NCBI GenBank assembly: GCA_035235625.1
Contig: CP141148.1
Location: forward strand, 29,761,057 to 29,825,056
Direction: 5' to 3'
DNA length: 64,000 nucleotides
Source of the DNA: Saururus chinensis
Taxonomy: Eukaryota; Streptophyta; Magnoliopsida; Piperales; Saururaceae
The translations under genes were made by a program, and so were the position numbers. The notes below the pieces were generated by a model that did no database searches, had not been told where the DNA came from, and saw only the letters and a list, made by a program, of their open reading frames with translations. Below are positions 33,301-43,731 of this stretch, in pieces. Position 1 is the stretch's first letter. The number at the start of each line of letters is the position of its first letter.

Positions 33301-34385
33301 GGCCCCCTAGACATGAAGTCCTGATTTTGCCCCAACCGACAATAAATGCAGTGGGAGAGCTACATTGGGATAGTGGGGGACCATGGCCCCCCTCTTCTTT
33401 TTTTTCTTTTTTGAAATTTATAATATTTGTTAGGCCCCGGACATGAAATCTTTGTTTTACCATTGCCGACAATACATGCAGTGACATGCAATTCGGACAA
33501 TGGGGGGCTAGACTGAGGCTCTGCACAAAAGGCCCATGGGATGTACCATGCCTCTTGACTTTTTATAAATTGATAAACAAGAAGACTCAGTAGTTGTGGT
33601 TTTTTTTTATGTATTGATTTTAGGATCCATGATTATGCATTCCAAAGTTTTCGGTATGACAAAGCTACATTGGTGCAGTGGGAGGCCATGGCTCCCATAG
33701 TTCTTGATATGTTTTTTATGTGTATAGTATTTTTTAGGTTAGTCAAAGGTAAGCTTATCCTCCGACCCTACCCCACCCCCCCATTAAATGACTTGTTCTT
33801 TCTTAGCCCCCTATACATGAAGTCTTATTTCCACCCTTACACATGCAGTGACAGAACTACATTAAAACCTCTTATTAACTTTTTTTTAGGTATATATTAT
33901 TTTAGCCCCACCCCTCCACCCCCACCTTAAATGACCTACCTTTTCTTAGCCCCCCCCCCCCCCCCAAAATGAATTCCTAGTTCCGTCCTTGCCAACAATA
34001 CTTGCACTGGCAAAGCTACATTGGGATAGTGTGGGGCTATGGTCGACCCGCTTCCTTATATTCACCTAAGCTCTACACACATACCCTTTAAATGACCTAT
34101 TCTTTCTTAGCCCCCAGACATGAAGTCTTAGTTCTACCCTTGCTAAAAATAATACATGAAATGGCGGAGATACACCCCTCTTCCCCTCCCAGTTCGGCCC
34201 TTGGGACATACAGTGGTGGAGCTACTTTGGGACAATGGGAGGTCATGATCCCCCTACTTTTTTATATATTGTTTTAAGTTTATAATATTTTTTAGATGGG
34301 TCATGGTGAGTTTACTACCCCCAACACACGCACACACAAAATTTAAATGACCTATTCTTCCTGTCCCCCGGGACATGAAGTCCTG
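30311..34385 (+). repeat. Tandem repeat array, part 2 (about 0.85-kb units) with long C tracts
   Basis: The landmark GGGGGGCTAGACT or a variant recurs near 30955, 31788, 32649 and 33507, a period of about 0.84-0.86 kb. The units share GGAGCTACATTGGGATAGTGG, GACTCAGTATCTGCGGTCTTT and AAATGACCTATT-type parts with part 1 but lack the CTTCACTTCCTTAAGAG segment. C homopolymers reach 20 bases at 30650-30669 and 33241-33260, and about 16 at 32350-32365 and 33950-33965. Confidence 0.88.
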
Positions 34386-35371
34386 ATTTATTTATTTTTT
34401 GGCGGGGGGTACAGTGACCAACGGTCTCCCAACCCACATCCCTATAGATAAACTGGAGGACTTATTCAAGGATGGCACATGGGCTTTGCTGTCCTTGACG
34501 ATGCGGCTTAGCGGTTTATCCTAGTTAATGGTGAGAGCAGTTTTCAGTTCACGTGAACCGAATTTAAACCGAACCCGGCCGGTTCAATACAGCCGTTTTA
34601 AGTTTACTAAGCAAGTTCGTTTCTCCCTTTTAATTGTCACTCATTCCCTTTCTCCTCATCACCAAAACCTTCTTCTCGTTTCTTTAAGCAATTTCCGTTG
34701 CCTCTTAGTTTTCTCCATTTGTGTGAATGCTTCGTTTTTGTCATTCTAAATGCTCTTATTTGCTCACGTTCCAATTTTTTGAGCTATCAAAAGAATAGAC
34801 GATATCATGATAGTTGCTTAAGAGTGTGGCATTCCAAAATATACTTGACTAAATGGCATGTACTTAAGTCTAGCGCTTTTAGAGATCAATGTCTGATCTT
34901 AATTTGGAACTCACACCTGCAGTATTTACGATATGTTCCTTGTTCATATCAATTTGTGGAAAAATTAAACTGTAGGCCTTTTAAATATTTGACACGTTTA
35001 GACAAAATTATACCTATTTCAAAGTGAGTAAATTGAGGTATAAATTAAAGTTTATTTGTTAAAATATAAATAGACATATGCACGGCTATGTGGTAGAATA
35101 CCTTTTCCAATTTGTAATTCTTCGCGATATGCGAATTGAATTGTTTGTTACTCGTGACATTGCTGCTCTCGCCAACGACGGGAATAGATGGCAAAGCCGT
35201 CCTTGCAGGGAAAGGTGGGGAAATGGTTTCGGAATGGGACCGGAACGGAGAAGGACAAGTGGGCCAAATTCGGGTTGGTTTTCGTTAAAACCTGAACGGA
35301 TCCTCCGTTTACTCAAAGTCCTCCATTTACCTGGATTTCGAGCATAAACAAATCGTCTGCAAGAGAAACTG
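34386..35371. other. Sequence upstream of the right ankyrin gene
   Basis: No convincing gene. A T- and C-rich stretch at 34600-34740 could be a transcribed leader of something lost. 35078-35340 has short open frames on both strands without family match. The last 110 bases before the ATG at 35480 are presumed 5' UTR. Confidence 0.4.
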
Positions 35372-35378
35372 TATATAA
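35372..35378 (+). promoter_or_regulatory. Candidate TATA box of right ankyrin gene
   Basis: TATATAA lies 102-108 bp upstream of the ATG at 35480, within the usual plant range for a short 5' UTR. Confidence 0.5.
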
Positions 35379-35479
35379 CTCCAGGTTGTTAAGGCTAATG
35401 CAGGTGGTTCGACTGGGAGAAGACTGTAAGTTGTAGTCCTCTCAGGCAGTTGCGTTAAGGAGACGAAGAACGGGGTGTA

Positions 35480-38400
35480 ATGGATCCCGGGTTGTTCAGG
35501 GCAGCTAAATCTGGCGATGTCCACGGCCTTGCCCAATTCCCAGGGGATCTCTTGCTATCAATAACACCAAACGGGAACACAGTCCTCCATATTGCTGCAA
35601 AATATGGGCACAGGGACTTTGCAGAAGCAGCTTACAACAAATGTCGGACCCTGCTGACACAACAAAACTTGGATGGTGACACTGCACTTCATGCAGCAGC
35701 AAGGGCCGGACACTACGATCTCATGGAGTTCCTTGTCCAACGTAGCAGGGACTCCACTAACGTAGAGGCTAGAGCTGGTGATGCGGTTAGAATTTTAAGC
35801 ATGAAAAATGTGGGGAACAACACCCCTTTGCACTATGCAGCACAAAATGGTCATGCTAGAGTGGTGCAATTGCTCTTGATTGAGGCCCCAGTGTTGCTGT
35901 GCTCGATCAATAGTACCGGCAAGTGGCCTCTTTACTTAGCTGCTGAGAGACGGCATCTTGAAGTGGTAACCCAGATGTTCACCCCAGATTTTGTGAACAG
36001 AACAAGATCTGTCATCGATATAAGACCAAATAACAGGACTCCTCTGCACATCAGTGTCATTCGGAGACATTTTGGTAATTACCTTCTTTCTTTTTTCCTT
36101 TCGTTCGTTTTTTTCTTGTCACTGCCAGCTAGAAGAGTCATATACCCAAACTATCCCGAAGCATGTCCAATAGTTGATACTAGGACGGATACTGTACTTT
36201 AAGGCACTTTCTTGCCTTTCAAACACACACAAGACAAGCCTATAAGAATGTTCTAAAACGGCTACTAAAATTGTTATGTACACAAATTTGTCATTAATTC
36301 TCTTCTGAAAAATAAAGGGAGGATCCTCCTTCAAGGGCCTTCCTTTGGCACTGAATAGCAAACTCAATATCTGTTCCACAGCCAACTTAGAAGTGGTACA
36401 TAGAAGGAAGTATTGCTTTTAATGCATGTTAATTTCTACCTTCTCTTGCATGTTCAAGTGGTCATAATGTTGTTTTTTTATAAGTTAGTGGACATAATGT
36501 TATTCCTAAAATATAAAGGTCCTCTTAAATTAAACCACAAAATATTACGTTCCCTTGGCTATAGTTGTTGCAGAACACACCAAAAGAGATAAAATATGCT
36601 CACAGAGAATCCAGGGTGAGATATTATTGATTCAGGGAGATCGACCGCCGGTAAAACTTCACGGACGGCCACCCCTGGTGAAGCTCCACCAGTTGATTTG
36701 GGTTCCTCTAGATGCAACATCCCAACACCATTTCCTTGAAAATAACACCAACTAGATGTTGGCAGAAAAAGAAAAGATTAAATTGCATGTTTTTGATTTA
36801 AAGGTTAAAGAAAATGAAAAAGAAAGGAAAAATTGAGAGGAAAAATCTCGTTTCACGAGAGAAAAGACTAATTTCAATTTTATAAAATCAGCCCACTAAT
36901 GAATGGGCAAATGAAATGGAGCTTTCAAATCAACATAGCTCTATGAAATTCTGTCTAATTTGATTAAATATCTCAACACATATGCAATCAAAGGGAATTA
37001 AATTAATTTTTATTACTTTCAAATCAGGTGTCACAAAAAAACCGGTTGAAGTTAGGCCGGAACTCATTAAGTGGAGAGATAAAACTGGGAGAATAGCTCT
37101 TCACAATGCAGCATACTCGGGTGATTTAGACACAGTTCGACATCTGCTACAGACAGATCCCTCAGCTGCAAATTGCTCCGACAATTACGGAAGGTGCCCT
37201 ATTCACATGGCATCCATCTCAAATCATGTTAACATAATTAAGGAGTTTGTAGAGCATCCCCTAGATTGTTACGAAGCTCGGGACGTTGAAGGAAGGACTG
37301 TTTTGCATGCGGCAGTGTCAAATAATAATTTAGATACGGTTAAGTACATTCTTGAAGCGGTTGAATTCGAGGAGCTCCTAAATGCGCCTAACTGCAATGG
37401 AAACACGGCATTGCACATAGCCTCCTTCAACAGTTCAACTACAGTTTTGAGATAACGCGCCTACTAGCCAGTGATGAGAGGGTCAACGTTCTGGTGTAAA
37501 ACAAGGAAAGGCAAACGGCAGTGGATATTATCATTTCGCAAGATGAGAAGAAGTACAGTGAAGTCCACATGAAGGTAACACTTTTCTTCTTAATTACAAG
37601 TGTGTGTGTGCGTGCGTGTCTGTCTTTGTGGACGTAACTACATATCACTTACTTAGTTACTTTTATTTTATTGAAGAGTAATATGAGGTCGACCTGAGCA
37701 AAGAGTTTTTCATGTTAATTTTTTAAATGTTGGCCTTCCCACTATGTATAGGTTGGGACCACAGAGATCAATTAAAAGCGTATCATAAAAAAGTCGGGCC
37801 CATAACTTTTAGGCCCATTGTGACATGTGGGCCCCTTTATCAGGACATTCTTATCTCCCATTTAAATCAATAATTGAGATTGTATTTTTTAATTTCAAAT
37901 CCTAGTAATTGGTGTGGGAATAATTACACTTTAAAGATCTACTTTGACTATACGGTTCAACAAATTTTGGGATATTCTATTATGTAGGACCCATGTATTT
38001 AACCTCTATTTAAAGCTAAAATTTTGACTGAGTTTGATAAGTGGGTTCTAATCAATTAAATGGGCCCAAATTTACAAGGTCACTCATCCCCTCGTCCCAT
38101 ACCCCTTCTAATAGTGGGCCCTATAAAAAATACCCTTCACGAGATCAATTTGAGAGACCCTCTCTCAAGTCAACTTGAGAGTACCACTCTCATTTTGTAT
38201 GTAAAGATTTATATGCAATGCTTAGTATAAAAAATAGGATACCAAATAACTTGTCTTCCTTTTTCTAATCATTAATCAAAGCAAGTATTATCATATATTA
38301 TTATTATTATTATTATTATTTATTTCTGTTTATTATAACAAGTAACTTAGAACTTAAATTCTCAAGAAAAAAAAAAAAGGTAAAGAGGTTCTCTTTATGA

Positions 38401-39048
38401 TTAGGATATATGTCAACAAAAAAGCAAGGCTAACCAATTAATTAACTGTATTTGGTCCAAACCAGGAAATAGTCATGGGGATCTTGAGGGATCGCATAGG
38501 CAATTTTGCAGAGAAGAAAATGGACGTTTTTCACAAGATCAACCACATACGAAAGTATGGCTGCGAACACTTTAGTGGCGGCATCACTCATTGGAAATAT
38601 TACGTTTTCTGCGATTTTCTCCGTGCCCGGAGGGTACGTCAGTAACGGCCCAGATCTAGGCAAAGCAAACCTGAGGAACACGACTCGATTCAAGTATTTC
38701 ATGGCGTTCGATGTAACGGCATTGTTATTATCGGTCACTGCATCAATCATTCTCGTATTTTCTTACGTCATTCGGAATGCCATTCGGTCAACACGGTTGG
38801 TCACACTCACATCAATGATAATGTTTGCAGCCTTTTACAGTATGTGTTTTGCTTTTGCTGCTGCTGTGGGATTGATCGCACCTGGTTTAATTTACCATAC
38901 GTCTCTTGTTTTTGCTTCTGCTGTGGCATTGATCGCACTCGGTGCATATTACTATATTCCCTTTTTGGTTGTGGATCGTTCGGTTACTTACCCGGCGGTT
39001 GTTTTGATCGCCAAGGGGTGGAGGAATATTCAAATTGGATCGTGGTGA
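35480..39048 (+). pseudogene. Ankyrin-PGG (ACD6-like) gene, right copy, three exons
   Basis: Exon 1 (35480-36074, donor GTAATT, phase 1) starts MDPGLFRAAKSGDV and has about five ankyrin repeats, for example NGNTVLHIAAKYGH, DGDTALHAAARAGH and NNTPLHYAAQNGH. Exon 2 (37028-37574) continues with three or four repeats. Exon 3 (from 38466, acceptor CCAAACCAG) holds the PGG domain: SVPGGYVSNG and four hydrophobic segments, ending GSW-stop at 39046-39048. Breaks: an 8-bp duplication-type insertion near 37430 causing a stop at 37453, a further TAA at 37497-37499, and a 4-base insertion near 38550 in exon 3. Same architecture as the left copy. Such proteins are membrane-anchored defence and cell-death regulators by family knowledge. 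A pseudogene as it stands. Confidence 0.88.
38299..38322 (+). repeat. TTA microsatellite in ankyrin intron 2
   Basis: About seven TTA units in the right copy; the left copy at about 7221 has only three or so. Confidence 0.85.
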
Positions 39049-39184
39049 TCAAGCATGAATTTGGTGGTATTGAATGTTGTTGGTTCATGTTTATCGTATT
39101 ATTGTGTTTTTGGTTTTTCAACGTTTTGTTGAATGTTCATTGGTGGTATTGAACTTTTGATCTATTAATATTGTATCCTTATGT

Positions 39185-39420
39185 TTTGGAGCTTTTCTAG
39201 AATGCCCAGCCGTAAATATCAGGTAATCTTTGAAAAAACCTAACCAACACTCAAGTTCTATGAGCATGGATAACACTACTACCACCAGAGAATTCAAAGT
39301 TGCCCTTTAAGGCTCCATTAATATTAAAAGTTTCCATTAAAGGCTCCACCGGAGAGATCAAGCATTCAATAACTTTTCTTTTCAATTTATTAAAGCGGTG
39401 ACATATATAAGAAAAGAAGC
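39185..39420 (-). pseudogene. LINE RNase H-domain remnant, right copy
   Basis: Aligns with 8430-8680. The minus strand keeps NINGA and the following serine-glycine stretch, with extra indels. See the left copy for the domain argument. Confidence 0.45.
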
Positions 39421-39576
39421 AGAACCCATAATACTCTGGTTTATTCTCAAATTGAGGGGCACAACCTGCTCCCCAGATAAACTAACGTATGAGATAAGGA
39501 TTCGGACCTGCACTGAATAAGTTGCTTAAAAGTTGGCTTATCAATATATCTAAATTATATTTATGTTTATAACTTA

Positions 39577-41798
39577 AAGTCAATTTCTTTGGTTTAATTA
39601 CACTTAAATTGAATGTCACTGATAAGCTACCTAAAAATTAGCTTTTCAATGTACACTTGTAGTGTAACACTTGTTTAACACTGAATTGAATCAGTCTTTA
39701 AATCAAATCTACGTTAATAAACTTAGAATTGACGGTCAGATGCCTTTCTTCCACTTACTGCCTCTGAAAACTTGAAACCCGACCCCGACTTCTTACCTCG
39801 TCCCATCTCTGCTCCGCTCTTCTCTTCTCTTATCTCCCGACCTAGCTGCATAACTCCTCCGACCCTGGCCTCTCCTTCCCATTATTCCCTCCCCCGCAAC
39901 CAGACGCATAGGGCCAGCGGCGGCAACCATTTCCTTGAGGCTGTTTTCAAGTTCCCCTCTCCCACATACCAGATGCCATCCATCAACCAGAGGCCAGTGG
40001 CGGTGACCATATCCTGACGATGATTCTCCAGAGACTCTTCAATCACCAGTGGCCATCTCCGATTCTTCATAGACTCGCCATTCGCCATCCAAAGGCTCTT
40101 CGCTCAGAGCCCCAATTAGGTAAATTATTTTGTGCTTTTGCTAGCCAATTTTGAACCTTTCAGTTGTCATGCAATCAATGATGCTTTTGGAAATCGGTTA
40201 TTCTCAGTGTATGGATGTTTCTTTTTAACTTTTTTTTTTAATACTAACAATGTTTTCATATACCTGGGCGTTTTTCTGACTTAAATTTTTATGTATTTTC
40301 TAGTACACAGATGTGCCTTTTTGCTTTTAGTTAGTTTTTGTTTTTACATAGGCGACAAGGTGTCTAAGAAAATATCCATTCAATACAAGGTAATTTATCT
40401 CAAGTTTCTAGCTGCTTGACGCAACTCTATGTTCAACTCTCTTTACATTTTTGTTAGCTGCAAATGCATATTGTTAATTAAAGGATGGCAAACTTTTACA
40501 TTAATTAAGCATATCATGTCTTGTAACTTTGTTATTTGGCTATGTTTTATTTTACTCATTGAGATTTTAGTGACATTTAATGGAAAGCTTGCAGTGAAAA
40601 GCATGTTAGAAGGAGTAAAAATTTGTCAATGGAGAAATTATTTGTTTTATGCTACTCATAATGTTAAATTAAGTACCTACAAAAAGTTCACCTTAAGTAT
40701 GGTTCAGTTAAGCAAGCTGCATTGCACTATATAATCACATTTTCCTTGATATTACAATATGGTTGGTTTGTATCAGCTTCAAACTTTTAATAGCAGATGA
40801 ACTGGAAACTGTTGACTAGATCTCATTGTGATGGCCTTTTTCTTTCTGTGTAATCTTTTCTGAATTATTGCTACTGTCAGTTCTTTTCCTAAATCACACT
40901 TGCTGCCAACTAAAGCATTGGCTTGATTCTTGTAATGATCATTAGGGATCATTGCTAGTGGTTTCTCCATCAACTAGCTGTAAACTACAAAAGGTCACTT
41001 TTTTAACTGAAAGTTTTCTTCTATTCCCTTGTTTAAGGTGAAAGCTTCTTTACCACTGCAGAAGTGTGTATATAGATACACACACAGTCAACTCTATTTG
41101 CTTCTTCATAATATATAACTTAAATTTGTTTGGTACAACATGAAGCATATTTCTAAGATTATGTCCTGTATTGTGGCAATCTCGGCCTTTTGGATTGACT
41201 TGCTGAAGACAACATTGGTTCTTGATAGTTACATGCAGATGGTTTGTTTTCAAGTTTAACCGAAAAGTTTAATCTAGATTTATGCTTTTCTTGACCTGAG
41301 ATGCTTTTAATAATCTTTTTTTTTCACCAGCTTCCTGTATGCTTGGTTGGGGCTTTGGGATGCTATGGTCTTTGAATGGTTGTAATTGGTTTAATGCTTT
41401 TTCCAACATTCCCAAAAGAAGCCATCTTGCTGCAAAAGTTTAAACATTTTGTCACTTCTCTTCCCTTGTAAATTGCATTTGGCATTGTAGTTTTAATATG
41501 TATCATATATTGTAACTTTCATGCTTTTCTTGACCTGAGATATTTTATTTGCGGCAAGTGTCAAGCACGAACACCACAGTAATGTGGATGCAACTCAAGA
41601 AAATAGTTAATTTGAATTTTTCTATACATATGATCTTTACTGTAATAAAGTTTTTAGTACAAAATGAAAATTAATTTATTTTAAAATTTTTAAAAATTGA
41701 ATGTATTCAAATTTAGATTCAGATTCCAAGTGGCATTCAGATGGTAGGCTTTTCAAAAATTGCATGACTTTTCAGATTCAGATCAAACAAATGGACCT
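39577..41798. mobile_element. TIR DNA element with TTA duplication, right copy
   Basis: TTA (39574-39576) and TTA (41799-41801) flank ends that match 8922 and 12037 of the left block; the right-hand end CAAACAAATGGACCT is better preserved here. It is about 0.9 kb shorter than the left copy owing to an internal gap. No transposase seen. Present in both blocks, so it predates the duplication. Confidence 0.5.
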
Positions 41799-41801
41799 TT
41801 A

Positions 41802-42110
41802 AACACAAGCAAATTGACAACTGTGTTGCAAACCTTAATATTGGTTAAATCTTGGATCCTTGAGACTGGGAGTAATGAGTGCTGTAAAGATGTCAAGAAT
41901 ATTTCTATGATCAATAAGCAATATCACCTTTGCAAAACAAATGCTCCATAGTCTCACAACTAAGGCTTTCACAATTATGGGTCATGATCACCATGGGAGG
42001 AGATGCCCGGGGGATGAGGTCGGGTTGGTCATGATCACAGTCGGGGAGAGTTTTTTAGACAAATGATTAGATGATAAAATCCATCTGACTGTCAAGACGA
42101 TGTTACAATG
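41802..42110 (-). pseudogene. LINE zinc-binding remnant, right copy
   Basis: Counterpart of 12041-12330, with a roughly 30-bp extra segment near 41860. The cysteine-histidine spacing is partly kept on the minus strand. Decayed. Confidence 0.42.
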
Positions 42111-42234
42111 TGTTATTTAATTTTCTAGTTGAATTAGAGGGCAAGCCATTTTGAAACAAATGCTTTGATAAGCTCGTTTTTAGCCATCTTTTCAGCAACT
42201 TATTCAGCTTAGAATAAAACAAATAAACAGACCA

Positions 42235-42859
42235 TGTTAGAAGTGGGCATTATTAAATGGGTTAAGCCCATATTATATAGATGGGCATGATAATGGTTAT
42301 GTGGGTCAAACTCATATTACTCAAGTGGGTCAAGCCCATTTGGTAAAGAAAGCCAAAGCCCACTTCCTATTAAATGAGAATAACACATGGGAATTGGTTG
42401 AAGGAGTGAATAGTCCCACATCGTCTAGGTTAAGGTGATGATGTTGGTATATAAGGCTTTAGTTTGGCCTTTCATGTTAGGCCCTTGGGCTAACCCACTT
42501 TTGTGGGGGAGAGAGATGTTGGATTAATGCACCTAGGTGGGCTAATATTGGGGAAATGTTGTCTTCAACGGGATTTTCTATAAAATCATGAAAAACGCTT
42601 TCTGCATTAATCCAATTTGGGATTTTCAGTCCATTCCGTTCTAGCATACTCACTGTGGTTTGCTGCATGTACCGTGTTGGAGGTGTTCGTACAGTATATA
42701 GTTGATCATCTTATCCTGGGAGGCAGACGCCCACGAGTCCTAAGCACCAGTAAGGAGGGCGAATTCTGTCTTAAGGACAGAGCTGATTCCTTGATTCGAT
42801 CATAAACATTTTAGTAACATTTTTAATCACAAACAAGGCAAAGGTACGAAATTATAACA
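42235..42859 (+). repeat. 5' LTR of copia element
   Basis: TATA box TATATAA at 42448-42454, downstream of AGTCCCACATCG, a motif common before the promoter in plant copia LTRs. The region 42546-42550 replaces about 250 bp found in the 3' LTR. Confidence 0.9.
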
Positions 42860-42876
42860 ATCTTAAGACAGAATTC
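42761..42876 (+). other. Inverted repeat joining LTR and leader
   Basis: GAATTCTGTCTTAAG (42761-42775, in the LTR) is the exact inverse complement of CTTAAGACAGAATTC (42862-42876, just after the LTR). In the genomic RNA this would form a 15-bp stem around the R-U5/leader junction. Confidence 0.8.
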
Positions 42877-42889
42877 CTATGTATTTTTG

Positions 42890-43731
42890 TATTTCACTGT
42901 TATGGATGTAGAATAGTATTCCCCACGTAAAATTTTAAAATTTTTCTTCACTGTGCACATATTTTTACTTCTATACGTAAAATACAGTGAAAATTTTTTT
43001 TTTACCATGCTTATAATGTTGATATCATACTATTCTGGACGTGAATGTTTGAAACGTTACTGTTGTACGTGTAAATTTTTAAAATTTTTCATCCTGTGTG
43101 TGAAATTTTCATAACATTTTATTCTCTGTGAGAATTTTTGAAATTACAAAGTTTGTGCGTAACTATTTGTAATTTCGCTCTTTTGTGCGTAAAGTTTAAA
43201 AAATTTTACTATTGAGTACGTTAAATTTCTAATGTTTTCGGTTCATTAATTTTTGAACTTTACTGTTTGCGACTTTTTCAGAAGTTTCTTCATTTTTGAA
43301 GTTTACTGTTTTACAAATTTTTGGAAAGTCACTATTCAAAATTTTCGGCAGTTTACTATTCATTAAATCAGATAGTTTACTGTTCATAAGTTTATTGTGT
43401 GAGCATTAACCCCTGATTCACTATTAATTAATTCCGGAAGGTTACTGTTCATCATTTTACTATTCAGTACATAGCATGTCTGAAGTTTACTGTTCATGAA
43501 TTTTTATATATTACTGTTATTTACGTAAATTTTATGTAAAGTTACTGTTTTGGGAGTTTTGTGCATAGATTTCGCAATTCACTGCTTTGTGCATTGATTT
43601 TGAAATTTACTGTACTGTACATGTATTTTGAAATTCATTATTCTGCATCGATTTTAAAATTAACTATTCTGTATAGATTTTGAAATTCACTGTTTTAACA
43701 CTGAGTTAATCTTCTGTTCTTTGGAACAGAA
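42890..43731 (+). repeat. Degenerate TTTACTGTTC repeats in copia leader
   Basis: About 16-20 spaced copies of a TTACTGTT or TTCACTGT core, roughly every 30-50 bp, fill the untranslated leader between the 5' LTR and the gag ATG at 43732. Strongly T-rich, non-coding. Confidence 0.75.
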
